A DNA stretch of 33,118 bases from a bacterium (GCA_029551285.1 JAKPFT010000070.1:1-33118), one strand, 5' to 3'. Shown: positions 15,806 to 25,381, counted from the first letter of the stretch. The notes: generated from the letters alone by a model not told the origin. Made by a program: numbers and translations.

Positions 15806-15834
15806 AGTTTAGCACACAACAGCCGCCGGGACAA
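15806..15834 (-). promoter_or_regulatory. aroA promoter, leaderless arrangement
   Basis: Minus strand TTGTCC (15834-15829), 17-bp spacer, TAAACT (15811-15806). The next 7 bases lead straight to the ATG at 15798, so the expected transcription start coincides with the start codon. Confidence 0.6.
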
Positions 15835-15873
15835 GTGGTCTCTCGGGTTAGAAACCGTCTTCCAGAGGCGAGG

Positions 15874-15902
15874 ATGACATTTAACCTGGTGGGTGCTATA
15901 AT
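15874..15902 (+). promoter_or_regulatory. aroB-pheA-aroF promoter with extended -10
   Basis: ATGACA (15874-15879), 17-bp spacer, consensus TATAAT (15897-15902) preceded by TGC. Expected start is near 15909. It is divergent from, but not overlapping, the aroA promoter. Confidence 0.75.
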
Positions 15903-15940
15903 CAACCTGGAGGGGCTTTTCTCTCGGCGAAGGTCCTGTT

Positions 15941-17026
15941 ATGGTCAAAGTAACGCTCAGGCTGAAAGGAAAAGAGTGCCCGGTCTACATTGGAGCCAGG
16001 CTGGAAGACCTGGGGTCACGTGTTCAGGGAGATTCACCGGGCCAGAAGGTTCTGATACTCAGCGATGAAAGAGTAGCCAGTCTTTACGCAGGAAGGCTAA
16101 CCGGTAGCTTAAAGCGTTCGGGTCTGAAAGCAAAGTTGGTTACCTTCAAGCCTGGAGAAAGGTCCAAAACACTGGCTACAGTTAACAAAATCATCCGGGA
16201 ATGCTCATTTTTCGGCCTGGAACGGACCGATACAGTGTTGGGTCTTGGTGGCGGGGTGACGGGAGATCTGGCAGGTTTTGTGGCTTCCATATACCTGCGG
16301 GGAGTGAACTATGTCAGTGTGCCGACAAGTTTCCTGGCGCAGGTGGATGCGGCGGTAGGGGGAAAAACTGGTGTGGACCTTCCCTGGGGCAAGAACCTCA
16401 TCGGTACTTTTTACCAGCCCTGGCTAATCTGGATGGACCTGAGTACTCTGGCGACATTACCGGCCCGACAGGTTCGTCAGGGACTGGCTGAAGTGATTAA
16501 GTATGGGGTCATCAATGATGCTGAATTGTTTTCGTTCCTGGAGAAGATAGCCGCGGAAAAGCTGCCGGAAGAGTTTGCCTTTCTGGTAGAAAGAAGCGTC
16601 AGAATTAAGGGAAAAATTGTGGAAGCGGATGAAAGAGAGGAAACCGGACTTCGGGAAATTCTCAATTTTGGACATACAATTGGCCATGGTATTGAGATGG
16701 CCTGTTTGCCAGAATATACCCACGGGGAGGCTGTTTCGCTGGGTATGGTGGGGGAAACCTGGCTGGCTGTGAGAAAAGGGGTGGCCGACCAGGAGCTACT
16801 GGAGCGTCTGGTTTTGATTTTAAAAAAGTATGGCTTGCCCTGGGATATCAGTGTTGTTTCGGTAGAAAATGTCCTCAACTTTATGAAGTTTGACAAGAAG
16901 ATTCGCCGGGGCCGCTGGCGTTTTGTTCTGCCCCGGCGGCTTGGTCTGGCAGAAGCCGGGATAGAAATAAAGCCGGCAGAGATAAGGAAAACGTGGAGAG
17001 AATTTGCGAGGAGGTACCCGCGATGA
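15941..17026 (+). CDS. aroB: 3-dehydroquinate synthase
   Basis: NAD- and metal-dependent cyclisation of DAHP to 3-dehydroquinate; 361 residues. LGLGGGVTGDLAGFVASIYLRG (NAD loop, quoted in part: GGGVTGDLAGF), VPTSFLAQVDAAVGGKTG, KNLIGTFYQP, and the metal ligands in GLAEVIKYG, LNFGHTIGHGIE and YTHGEAVSLGM are all present. The ATG at 15941 heads an operon. Its stop overlaps the next start as ATGA. Confidence 0.95.
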   Translation: MVKVTLRLKGKECPVYIGARLEDLGSRVQGDSPGQKVLILSDERVASLYAGRLTGSLKRSGLKAKLVTFKPGERSKTLATVNKIIRECSFFGLERTDTVLGLGGGVTGDLAGFVASIYLRGVNYVSVPTSFLAQVDAAVGGKTGVDLPWGKNLIGTFYQPWLIWMDLSTLATLPARQVRQGLAEVIKYGVINDAELFSFLEKIAAEKLPEEFAFLVERSVRIKGKIVEADEREETGLREILNFGHTIGHGIEMACLPEYTHGEAVSLGMVGETWLAVRKGVADQELLERLVLILKKYGLPWDISVVSVENVLNFMKFDKKIRRGRWRFVLPRRLGLAEAGIEIKPAEIRKTWREFARRYPR

Positions 17027-18093
17027 GCCTGAAGGAACTGGAAAAATGGCGACGGAAAATTGATGAACTGGACCGGCAACTTCTGAAGGTTTTGAATGAA
17101 AGAGCCAGCGTTGTCAGAAAAATTGCTGAAATAAAAGGTCGGACCGGCGCGCCCGGTTTTGACCCTTCCCGGGAAAAAATGGTGGTGGAAAAACTCAAGA
17201 AACTTAATGAAGGACCGTTAGAAGCCAGAGAAATTGAATTAGTGATGGAGACGATTTTTCGGATTTACCGTTCCTATAGCGGTCCTTTCACTATTGCTTA
17301 CCTTGGACCACCCGGTACCTTTACTCACCAGGCAGCCCGCAAACGTTTTGGCGAACGCGATGCCTATGTGCCGTGCAAGACCATCGGTCATGTTTTTCAG
17401 GAAGTGGAAAAGGGACACGCTGATTTCGGAGTGGTGCCGGTAGAAAATTCCAACGAAGGTGTCGTCACCCACACTCTGGATATGTTTTTGGAAAGTGAAC
17501 TGGTGGTTAACTCCGAAATCCTTCTGGAAATCCATCACTGCCTTCTCTCCCGGGTTTCAAAGCTCTCTGCTGTGAAAAAGATTTATTCCCATCCCCAGGC
17601 TCTGGGCCAGTGTCGGCAGTGGCTGGAGGAACATCTGCCCCGGGCCGAGCAGGTGGAGACAGAAAGCACCATCCAGGCAGTGCAACAGGCGAAACGTTTT
17701 CCTGCGTCCGCGGCCATTGCGCCGCAGACCGCAGCCAGCATCTACGATCTGGAAATTCTGGCGGATAACATTGAGGATTACCGGGAAAATATCACCCGGT
17801 TTCTGGTCATCGGCCGAAGTTTTGCGCAGCCCAGCGGCCACGACAAGACATCTGTTCTTTTTTCCATCAAGGACAGGGTGGGTGCACTTCACGACATGCT
17901 GGTACCTTTCAAAAAACATCAGATTAACCTGACCAGGATTGAATCGCGGCCCACCAGAAGGAAAGCCTGGGAATATGTGTTTTTCGTTGATTTTTATGGC
18001 CATCAGGAAGAAGAAAAAGTTAAACAGGCGCTGGAAGAACTGTCAGCCCAGTGTGTTTACTTGAGGGTCCTTGGTTCCTATCCGGCCGGCTGA
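17023..18093 (+). CDS. pheA: Bifunctional chorismate mutase/prephenate dehydratase
   Basis: P-protein of 356 residues making phenylpyruvate from chorismate. An AroQ-type mutase covers roughly residues 1-85 (RRKIDELDRQLLKVLNERA). The dehydratase runs from IAYLGPPGTFTHQAA through VPVENSNEGVV to ITRFLVIG. A C-terminal ACT domain shows GALHDMLVPF and LTRIESRP, the phenylalanine-binding GAL and ESRP motifs, so feedback inhibition is expected. The ATG at 17023 follows GAGGAGG and overlaps the aroB stop. Confidence 0.95.
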   Translation: MSLKELEKWRRKIDELDRQLLKVLNERASVVRKIAEIKGRTGAPGFDPSREKMVVEKLKKLNEGPLEAREIELVMETIFRIYRSYSGPFTIAYLGPPGTFTHQAARKRFGERDAYVPCKTIGHVFQEVEKGHADFGVVPVENSNEGVVTHTLDMFLESELVVNSEILLEIHHCLLSRVSKLSAVKKIYSHPQALGQCRQWLEEHLPRAEQVETESTIQAVQQAKRFPASAAIAPQTAASIYDLEILADNIEDYRENITRFLVIGRSFAQPSGHDKTSVLFSIKDRVGALHDMLVPFKKHQINLTRIESRPTRRKAWEYVFFVDFYGHQEEEKVKQALEELSAQCVYLRVLGSYPAG

Positions 18094-18108
18094 AGCGGAG
18101 GGGGAAAG

Positions 18109-19125
18109 ATGGCGGATTTGATTATCATGAGTTCAAAGGCGAGTGAGGCTGAAGTTGAAGGCGTGGTCTCCAGAGTCAGACAGCTAGGTTTTGATGTTCA
18201 CATTAGCCGTGGCCAGGAAAAAACCTTGATTGGTTTAATCGGGGACACACGGGGTATTTCCGACGAAGTTTTTCGTTTGATGCCAGGCGTGCTGGAAGTA
18301 ATCACTATCCTTAAAGAGTATAAACTGGTCAGCCGTGAGTTCAAAGAAGAGGATAGCCGGATAACCGTTAAGGATGTTGTCATTGGCGGGGAAAAGTTTG
18401 TTGTTATTGCCGGCCCCTGTTCAGTGGAAAGTGAAGTTGGCCTTATGGATACAGCCAGAAGGATTAAAAGGGCCGGGGCAGCGATATTGCGAGGAGGAGT
18501 GTATAAACCCAGAACTTCCCCGTACTCTTTTGATGGTCTGGGGCGGGAAGGCCTGGAGATTTTGCGGCGTGTCCGGGAAGAAACAGGCTTACCCGTGGTG
18601 ACGGAAGTGATGGCACCTGAAGAGGTACAACTTGTGGAACCGGTGGCTGACCTGCTCCAGATTGGCGCAAGAAACATGTTTAATTATCGGCTGCTGCAGA
18701 GGGTTGGTCGGTGTCGAAAACCGGTCCTGCTCAAGCGCGGTTTTGAAGCCAAGTTGAAGGAGTTTCTTAACAGTGCCGAGTATATTCTCAAGGAGGGGAA
18801 CAACCAGGTCATTCTGTGTGAACGGGGCATCCGTACCTTTGATGATGAATTTACCCGTAATACTCTTGACCTGGCAGCCGTTCCTGTTTTGAAGAAGGAA
18901 AGTCATCTTCCGGTAATCGTTGACCCCAGCCACGGTACCGGCCGGCGGGACCTCGTGACACCCATGGCTAAGGCAGCCCTGGCTGCTGGTGCTGACGGAA
19001 TTATGGTGGAAGTCCACCCGCAGCCGGAAGCAGCATTTTCTGATGGTTTCCAGTCGTTGAGAATAGAAGAATTTGAGCAGATGATGGAGCAACTGCGGCC
19101 GCTGATGAAATTGATGGGCCGATGA
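18109..19125 (+). CDS. aroF: DAHP synthase, type I-beta with N-terminal regulatory domain
   Basis: Condenses PEP and erythrose 4-phosphate, the entry step of the shikimate route; 338 residues. Residues 1-70 form a ferredoxin-like regulatory domain like that of the Thermotoga enzyme (aromatic feedback, family knowledge). The barrel carries AGPCSVES (101-108), [50 protein letters not shown] and [15 protein letters not shown], including the metal-binding Cys, His, Glu and Asp. The ATG follows GGAGGGGGAAAG, 15 bp after pheA. Confidence 0.95.
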   Translation: MADLIIMSSKASEAEVEGVVSRVRQLGFDVHISRGQEKTLIGLIGDTRGISDEVFRLMPGVLEVITILKEYKLVSREFKEEDSRITVKDVVIGGEKFVVIAGPCSVESEVGLMDTARRIKRAGAAILRGGVYKPRTSPYSFDGLGREGLEILRRVREETGLPVVTEVMAPEEVQLVEPVADLLQIGARNMFNYRLLQRVGRCRKPVLLKRGFEAKLKEFLNSAEYILKEGNNQVILCERGIRTFDDEFTRNTLDLAAVPVLKKESHLPVIVDPSHGTGRRDLVTPMAKAALAAGADGIMVEVHPQPEAAFSDGFQSLRIEEFEQMMEQLRPLMKLMGR

Positions 19126-19155
19126 AAACCGGGTTTCTTGAGAGATGGAGCCAAA

Positions 19156-20274
19156 TTGAACACTTTTTCTTTCTGGCAACCAACACGAATTATTTTTGAG
19201 AGAGGCTGTCTGGAACGGGAGCTGGGCCGAGTTGCCGACCTGGGTTCCTCCGCACTGGTTGTCACTGGCCGGCGCTTTGCTTCCGCCACCGGCCTTGTGG
19301 ACCGGGTGAGGAAATCGCTGGAAAAAGCCGGGGTTTCCTGTACAGTTTTTGACCGGGTCAAACCCGAGCCTGATGTGGAAAATGTGGAAGAGGGAGCGGG
19401 TGTCTGTCAGCGAGAAGGGTGCAGGGTGATTATTGGTGTCGGTGGCGGAAGTGCCCTTGATGCCGGTAAAGCCATCGCGGTGCTGGCGACCAACGGTGGC
19501 TGTCTGCGCGATTATTTTGGCCGGGAAAACTTTGCACGAGAACCCTTACCGGTGGTAGCCATTCCTACTACCTGCGGGACAGGCAGCGAGGTTACCCGTT
19601 ATGCGGTGATCGTTGATACCCTGGCTGAGACCAAGAAGACCATCAGCAGCGAGAGTCTCATTCCTGAACTGGCGCTGCTGGATAGCGAACTGCTGAAAAC
19701 ATTGCCTCCCAAACTGGTGGCGGCCACCGCTATGGACGCTTTCTCTCATGCGGTGGAATCTTTTCTTTCAAGGCGGGCTAACATTCTGTCACAGAGTTTT
19801 TCCCGGATGGCTCTGACCGCGTTGCTTCAAGGATTGCCAGAAGCGGTGACGGCTAAAGAACCAGCAGAGTATCGGGAACTGGTTTTCTTTGGTTCATTAC
19901 TGGCCGGGCTGGCCATCAATCAGACAGGGACCATCATGGTCCACGGCATGGGTTACGCCCTGACCATTCGCTATGGCCTTCATCACGGAACAGCCAATGC
20001 CCTGCTTTTGCCAGAGGTGCTGGAATATCTCAGGCGGCACGGACAGGCAGAACAGGTGGCGGAGCTTGAAAGAATGTGGAACGGGCAGAAGGGTTTAAAG
20101 AAATTACTGGCTGTGATGGGGTTACCTCTCCGTCTGAGCGAGGTAGGAGTCTCCGCCTCAGAACTGACGGAACTGGCAAGGTTAGCCATCATTGGTTGTC
20201 AGAGAGCGGTAAAGAACATGTCTCTGGAACCATCCCGTGAAGACTACCGCCAGATTCTAAAAGCCCTTTTCTAA
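19156..20274 (+). CDS. Iron-containing alcohol dehydrogenase family protein
   Basis: Group III metal-dependent dehydrogenase, 372 residues, NAD(P)-dependent interconversion of an alcohol and aldehyde. [16 protein letters not shown] is the nucleotide loop, [16 protein letters not shown] follows, and metal ligands lie in [11 protein letters not shown] and [18 protein letters not shown] (Asp, His, His, His). I choose the TTG at 19156 because GGAG lies 5 bases upstream and [16 protein letters not shown] matches the family start; a TTG at 19138 has no ribosome-binding site. It follows aroF by 30 bp and may be in the same transcript. The substrate is unknown. Confidence 0.85.
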   Translation: MNTFSFWQPTRIIFERGCLERELGRVADLGSSALVVTGRRFASATGLVDRVRKSLEKAGVSCTVFDRVKPEPDVENVEEGAGVCQREGCRVIIGVGGGSALDAGKAIAVLATNGGCLRDYFGRENFAREPLPVVAIPTTCGTGSEVTRYAVIVDTLAETKKTISSESLIPELALLDSELLKTLPPKLVAATAMDAFSHAVESFLSRRANILSQSFSRMALTALLQGLPEAVTAKEPAEYRELVFFGSLLAGLAINQTGTIMVHGMGYALTIRYGLHHGTANALLLPEVLEYLRRHGQAEQVAELERMWNGQKGLKKLLAVMGLPLRLSEVGVSASELTELARLAIIGCQRAVKNMSLEPSREDYRQILKALF

Positions 20275-20288
20275 CGCCGGAGGTCAAG

Positions 20289-21056
20289 GTGAAGGTTAAT
20301 CTGATGGAAATGACCTTAAAGGAAGTCCGTCAGGCAGGCAAACCGGAGGTGGCGCTTCTACCCTGGGGCTCGTGTGAATGTCATAATCTCCACCTGCCTT
20401 ACGGCTGCGACACACTGACGGTGGCTGCCCTGGCCGAGCAGGGAGCCTTACAGGCTCGCAGGAAAGGCGCCGGGGTGGTGGTTCTTCCGGCTATTCCCGT
20501 GGGTGTGAATTCTGACCTTTTCGGTTTTCCTCTGGTGTTGCATCTTTCTCCTACCACGCAGTTGGAGATTCTTAAAGACCTGGTGCGTTCGCTGGAAACA
20601 CACCGGGTGTGGAAACTGCTGGTGCTTAACGGGCATGGCGGTAACAATTTTAAGGCACTGGCCAAGCAACTCTACGGACAGACTCGGGTGCGAATCTTTC
20701 TGTGTGACTGGTGGCCTCTGATTAATGATGTTGTGAAAAAGGTATGTCACGATCCTGGTGGTGAACACGGTAATGAAGCGGAAACTTCCTGGATGATGTA
20801 CCTCTATCCCGACCTGGTTCACCTGAAATGGGCTGATGCTGGCAGGGTTAAGACACCCCGGCTGGAAAGTCTGAAGGCCGGTTCTGTCTGGACCGCCAGG
20901 CCATGGCATCTGTTGACCACCAATTCTGGACACGGAAATCCCCGTAAGGCAACGGCGGAAAAGGGTCGGCAGATGGTGGAAGCGGCCATCAGAAGGATAG
21001 CCGAAATTATCACCGAACTTTCCCGGGCAACACTGGACGAGAAGTTCCCATATTAG
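20289..21056 (+). CDS. Creatininase-superfamily amidohydrolase
   Basis: 255-residue metal hydrolase. GSCECHNLHLPYGCDTLT gives Glu30, His32 and Asp41; LNGHGGNN and GGEHGNEAETSWM supply the remaining ligands. The family includes creatininase, the FAPy-nucleotide formamide hydrolase ArfB, and the mycofactocin peptidase MftE; the substrate here is undetermined. The GTG at 20289 follows GGAGG. It lies 2 bp before ribF, which hints at flavin or purine-derived substrates, but that is only context. Confidence 0.8.
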   Translation: MKVNLMEMTLKEVRQAGKPEVALLPWGSCECHNLHLPYGCDTLTVAALAEQGALQARRKGAGVVVLPAIPVGVNSDLFGFPLVLHLSPTTQLEILKDLVRSLETHRVWKLLVLNGHGGNNFKALAKQLYGQTRVRIFLCDWWPLINDVVKKVCHDPGGEHGNEAETSWMMYLYPDLVHLKWADAGRVKTPRLESLKAGSVWTARPWHLLTTNSGHGNPRKATAEKGRQMVEAAIRRIAEIITELSRATLDEKFPY

Positions 21057-21058
21057 TC

Positions 21059-21961
21059 ATGGTGACACACCACTTCCTGCAGGAAAAATCTGCCCAGACC
21101 AGTCTCACCCTGGGTGTCGGTAAGTTTGACGGTGTTCACCTTGGTCACCAGAAGATTATTCAGGTTATAAGGGAGCGGGCCTCTTTAACTGGTAGCCAGC
21201 CCGGAGTCTTTACCTTCAGACACTTTCCGGTAAGTTTTTTGCTTTCTTCCTGGAACGAAAAACAGTCTCTCCTGAAAAAATTTGGGATAAAATGGTGTCT
21301 GTGGAGTGATTTTGAAGAGCTGTCCCACTGGGAACCAGAACGTTTTCTGGAGCGACTGAGACTGTGGCGTGTGGAAGAGTTGGTGGTGGGTTTTAACTTC
21401 TGTTTTGGGGCCCACCGGAAAGGGACGCTAAGTTTCCTGAAAGAGGTGGCACCTGCCTACGGATTCAAGGTGACCGTGGTGGAGCCGGTGCTGGTAGAGG
21501 GTGCCGGAGTGAACAGTACAAGAATTCGTAAGGCTCTTGAGACGGGCCAGCTGCGGGAAGTCAATCTCTGCCTGGGTCGTCCTTTCAGTTTCCACGGCCG
21601 GGTCATCACCGGCCATCAGCGGGGTAACCGGCTTGGCTTTCCGACGGCCAATCTTTATCCTGCCCGGCGCATTCCCCTGCACCACGGAGTTTATGCCGTC
21701 TGGGTTCATTTTCACGGGGATTTTTTTCAGGCAGCGATGAACGTTGGCGTTAGCCCGACTTTTGGTCTCAACGAGGAAACTATGGAGGTCCATCTGCTGA
21801 ATTTTTCCGGGGACCTTTACGGACAGGAACTCAGGGTTTATCTAATGAAGTACCTGCGGGAAGAAAAAGTTTTTGCCACTATGGAAGAACTTCGCGTTCA
21901 GATTGAGAAAGATCTGGAGGTGGTGGCGGCGGTTCTCTCAGAAGTGCCTTCTTTTGACTGA
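21059..21961 (+). CDS. ribF: Bifunctional riboflavin kinase/FAD synthetase
   Basis: Makes FMN and then FAD; 300 residues. The adenylyltransferase half has GKFDGVHLGHQKII and NSTRIRKALETG (KMSKS-like region). The kinase half has GHQRGNRLGFPTANL, AAMNVGVSPTFG and VHLLNFSGDLYG. The start at 21059 is 2 bp after the preceding stop and lacks a strong ribosome-binding site, suggesting coupling. No FMN riboswitch is seen. Confidence 0.94.
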   Translation: MVTHHFLQEKSAQTSLTLGVGKFDGVHLGHQKIIQVIRERASLTGSQPGVFTFRHFPVSFLLSSWNEKQSLLKKFGIKWCLWSDFEELSHWEPERFLERLRLWRVEELVVGFNFCFGAHRKGTLSFLKEVAPAYGFKVTVVEPVLVEGAGVNSTRIRKALETGQLREVNLCLGRPFSFHGRVITGHQRGNRLGFPTANLYPARRIPLHHGVYAVWVHFHGDFFQAAMNVGVSPTFGLNEETMEVHLLNFSGDLYGQELRVYLMKYLREEKVFATMEELRVQIEKDLEVVAAVLSEVPSFD

Positions 21962-22077
21962 TGGGGAAATAAAGAGTAAGCTATAGTAAATTGCAAAAAA
22001 CCTGCGCTGGTGAAGCCCGTTAGTGTTGCGGCGCTGTACACAATAGATAACTGTTAAAACTAAAGGGGGAATAAGTC

Positions 22078-24873
22078 ATGACCGGAGGAAAAACTACTAA
22101 ACGACAGAAATTTGTCTATTTCTTTGGTGGTGGCAAGGCTGATGGAAATGAGGCCATGAAGAACCTTCTTGGGGGCAAGGGCGCCAATCTGGCGGAAATG
22201 GCCGGGCACCCAGCATTGAGGCTGCCAGTGCCACCCGGCTTCACTATTACCACCGAGGTCTGCACCTATTATTATCAGCACAAGAAAAGCTATCCGGAGG
22301 GGTTAAAAGAACAGGTGGAAAAAGCGTTGAGACGGGTAGAAGAGTTGATGGGGCGAAGATTTGGAGATGCCAGCAATCCCCTTCTGGTTTCTGTTCGTTC
22401 TGGAGCCCGCCGGTCTATGCCGGGCATGATGGAAACTGTGCTTAATGTCGGGCTTACAGAAAAGACCATCCCCGGGCTGACCCAGCAGAGCGGAGGAAAC
22501 GAACGTTTCGTCTATGATGCTTATCGGCGTCTGATCATGATGTACTCCGATGTTGTGATGGAGAAGGCTGCCGGGATTGAACCCAGGGATGGGAAGGGTA
22601 TCAGAAAGATACTGGACGAGCGGCTGGAGGAAGTGAAGAAGAGCCACGGGTACACTTCTGATACACAGTTGACTGTGGAAGACCTGAAAGGGCTCATCCG
22701 AGAGTTTAAGAATCTGGTGGCCCAAACCCTGGGCCGAAATTTCCCGGATGAACCTCAGGAACAACTCTGGGGCGCTATTGGCGCCGTTTTTGCTTCCTGG
22801 AATGGAAAACGCGCCGTGGAATACCGTCGCATTGAAAAGATTCCTGATGATTGGGGGACAGCGGTTACGGTGCAGACCATGGTTTTTGGCAATATGGGAG
22901 ACGATTCGGCCACCGGGGTGGCGTTCACCAGGAATCCAGGAAATGGAGAGAAACAGTTCTACGGAGAATATCTGGTTAATGCCCAGGGAGAAGATGTGGT
23001 GGCCGGAATCAGGACGCCGGCCCCCATCAATGAATACTCCAAGAATGACCAGAGTCGGCATCTGCCGACCCTGGAAAAAATTATGCCTGAAGTTTACCGG
23101 CAACTGGACGAAATCCAGCGCCGTCTGGAAAAGCACTACCGGGACATGTTAGACATTGAGTTCACTATTGAAAAAGGTAGGCTTTTTATTCTCCAGTGCC
23201 GGGTGGGCAAGCGAAATGGCCTGGCGGCAGTGCGGATGGCGACGGACATGTACCGGGAAAGGTTAATTGATAAAGAAACAGCGGTGATGAGGGTGGCGCC
23301 CCAGCAACTGGTGGAATTGCTTCTCCCCATGATTGACCCGAAGGTAGAACTGGCTACACAGCCACTGGCAAAAGGACTGCCGGCCGGTCCGGGTGGAGCC
23401 AGAGGCCGTGTGGTGTTTACCTCGGCTGATGCTGTAGCCTGGGCTGGACGGGGTGAAAAAGTGGTGCTGGTTCGGGAGGAAACAAGTCCTGAGGATGTTG
23501 ATGGCATGCACAAATCCCAGGCAATTCTTACCAGCAAGGGTGGCATGACCTCCCACGCGGCCCTGGTGGCCCGCGGCTGGGGTAAGTGTTGTATCGTCGG
23601 GTGCTCAGAAATTGAGATTGCTTCTGACAACAAGTCTTTCAAAACCAGGTCAGGCAAAGTTATTAAGGAAGGAGACTGGATTTCTCTCAACGGGACGAGG
23701 GGTCTGGTTTACGAGGGTAGTTTACCCCTGGTGGAACCTGACCTGGAGAAAAACCAGTCTTATCGCGATCTGATGAAACTGGTGGACAGTCTTAAGGTGC
23801 TGGGCGTCAGGGCAAATGCCGATACGCCAGCCGATGCCCGGAAGGCTTTGCAGTTTGGTGCCGAGGGTATCGGGCTTTTCCGGACAGAACACATGTTTTA
23901 CGGTGAGGGAAGTGAAAAACCTTTGTTTCTCCTCAGAAAAATGATTATGAGCGCGACGGTGGAAGAGCGTAAAGCCGCGCTGGCGGAACTATTTCCCTAT
24001 GTCAAAAACGACATTAAGGCCACCCTGGAGGTTATGGCTGGACTGCCGGTTACCATTCGCCTGCTTGACCCGCCGCTTCATGAATTTGTACCCCATGACG
24101 AGGAAAAACTGAAGGCCCTGGCAGTGGAGTTAGGAGTGGATACCGGCGAGTTGCTCAAGCGAGCCGAAAATCTGAGGGAGAATAACCCCATGCTGGGCCA
24201 TCGGGGGGTGCGGCTGGGAATTACCTACCCGGAGATTACCGAGATGCAATTTCGGGCAATTCTGGAAGCCGCCGGCGAAATCATTAAATCCGGTGGTAAG
24301 GCGATGCCCGAGATTATGGTACCGGTTACCTGTTCCGTGAGGGAACTGGAAGACCAGAAGAGGCTCCTGGAGAAAGTTTATCCCGAAGTCTGCGAGAAAC
24401 TGGGTTTAAAGAAGATTCCGTTTCTCTACGGCACGATGATTGAGATTCCTCGTGCAGCCCTGACAGCCGACGAAATGGCAAAGGAAGCGGAATTTTTCTC
24501 CTTCGGGACCAACGACCTCACTCAGATGACCTACGGATTCTCCCGGGACGATATTGGCTCCTTCCTGCCAGAGTACCTGGCCGCAAAGATTCTTCCGGCC
24601 GACCCGTTTCAGACCATTGACCAGCAGGCGGTGGGTGAGTTGATCGCCCTGGGCATCCAGCGGGGCAGAACCACCAGACCAAAATTGAAAGTGGGTATCT
24701 GCGGCGAGCATGGGGGCGACCCGGATTCAGTTAAATTCTGCCACCGGGTTGGCATGAACTATGTCTCCTGTTCGCCCTTCAGGGTGCCAATTTCCCGGCT
24801 GGCGGCCGCCCAGGCAGCTGTTGAAGAGAAAGGAAAAGCCGCGGCCCGGAAAGAGAAAAGGGCTGGTAAGTAA
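22078..24873 (+). CDS. ppdK: Pyruvate, phosphate dikinase
   Basis: Interconverts pyruvate, ATP and phosphate with PEP, AMP and pyrophosphate; 931 residues. The ATP-grasp region opens GGKGANLAEMA and has RSGARRSMPGMMETVLN and VFGNMGDDSATGVAFTRNP. The swivelling phosphohistidine is His493 in GGMTSHAALVARGW. The PEP-binding barrel has GIGLFRTEHMF, RLLDPPLHEF, MLGHRGVRLG, FSFGTNDLTQMTYGFSRDD and GICGEHGGDP with YVSCSPFRVP (catalytic Cys). ATG at 22078 follows AAAGGGGG. The 116-bp gap upstream holds no promoter I trust. PEP production would feed AroF and AroA nearby. Confidence 0.97.
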   Translation: MTGGKTTKRQKFVYFFGGGKADGNEAMKNLLGGKGANLAEMAGHPALRLPVPPGFTITTEVCTYYYQHKKSYPEGLKEQVEKALRRVEELMGRRFGDASNPLLVSVRSGARRSMPGMMETVLNVGLTEKTIPGLTQQSGGNERFVYDAYRRLIMMYSDVVMEKAAGIEPRDGKGIRKILDERLEEVKKSHGYTSDTQLTVEDLKGLIREFKNLVAQTLGRNFPDEPQEQLWGAIGAVFASWNGKRAVEYRRIEKIPDDWGTAVTVQTMVFGNMGDDSATGVAFTRNPGNGEKQFYGEYLVNAQGEDVVAGIRTPAPINEYSKNDQSRHLPTLEKIMPEVYRQLDEIQRRLEKHYRDMLDIEFTIEKGRLFILQCRVGKRNGLAAVRMATDMYRERLIDKETAVMRVAPQQLVELLLPMIDPKVELATQPLAKGLPAGPGGARGRVVFTSADAVAWAGRGEKVVLVREETSPEDVDGMHKSQAILTSKGGMTSHAALVARGWGKCCIVGCSEIEIASDNKSFKTRSGKVIKEGDWISLNGTRGLVYEGSLPLVEPDLEKNQSYRDLMKLVDSLKVLGVRANADTPADARKALQFGAEGIGLFRTEHMFYGEGSEKPLFLLRKMIMSATVEERKAALAELFPYVKNDIKATLEVMAGLPVTIRLLDPPLHEFVPHDEEKLKALAVELGVDTGELLKRAENLRENNPMLGHRGVRLGITYPEITEMQFRAILEAAGEIIKSGGKAMPEIMVPVTCSVRELEDQKRLLEKVYPEVCEKLGLKKIPFLYGTMIEIPRAALTADEMAKEAEFFSFGTNDLTQMTYGFSRDDIGSFLPEYLAAKILPADPFQTIDQQAVGELIALGIQRGRTTRPKLKVGICGEHGGDPDSVKFCHRVGMNYVSCSPFRVPISRLAAAQAAVEEKGKAAARKEKRAGK

Positions 24874-25080
24874 CTTCCTAACTGCTGTAGTTAAGAAGTG
24901 CGGAAGTTCTGAATTTAGCCAGAGTCCAGCCGGTTTTGCCTGCCCTGGCTGACCTCAGAATCCCTGCCGAAAAGTGGCCTCAAGTTGCGCAGGGAGAAAG
25001 GACGTCGGCTGGTCACTTTAAGAGCTTTTGCACAAGTAAAAATTTCAGGGGAGGGTGAGGGGATGGTGTTTTTCATCCCT
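24872..25080. other. Cluster of inverted repeats downstream of ppdK
   Basis: Four successive inverted repeats: AACTTCC (24872) with GGAAGTT (24902), enclosing TAACT/AGTTA; AGCCAG (24917) with CTGGCT (24945); TCCCTGC (24961) with GCAGGGA (24989); GGGATG (25060) with CATCCC (25074). No convincing T-run follows any of them. They could be a structured RNA 3' end or remnants of decayed repeats. No coding gene is supported. Confidence 0.4.
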
Positions 25081-25381
25081 GATGAATAAGTGATTTTTAA
25101 CGCACTTTTTTCGTCGGGGGATAGCATAAATAGCATCACGACATTTTTTAAGGCCGATTAAAGCCGGTTTTTTCCCGCCAGAAGGCCGATCGGTTTTCCG
25201 GCTTCAGTATCCTGTGGTGTAAATTTTGTAACCTCCGGCTCTGTCAGGCACCCTGTTTTTGGAGAGAAAAAATCCTCCTCCCGCTAAGCGGTGGGCTCTG
25301 TCAAAGAGTTTTAGTTGCTTTTTAGTCTTTTGCTGTTTCTGTCAGTGGTTTTGCAAGTTTTTATCTCTGCGCCTTCCAGAC
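25081..25381. other. Non-coding stretch between ppdK and repeat copy 2
   Basis: No gene is supported. It holds an inverted repeat AAGCCGG (25161-25167, followed by six T) with CCGGCTT (25198-25204), enclosing the palindrome CCGATCGG. Nothing matches RNase P, tmRNA, SRP RNA or a tRNA by eye. Confidence 0.4.

Noticed and set aside
21962-22077. Possible promoter or riboswitch before ppdK (TATAGT at 21982, GCGC-pairing segments)
   Set aside because: No -35 at a workable distance and no stem longer than 4-6 bp that fits a known class.
22303-23136. 277-codon minus-strand frame opposite ppdK
   Set aside because: Antisense shadow with no recognisable domain; ppdK is certain.
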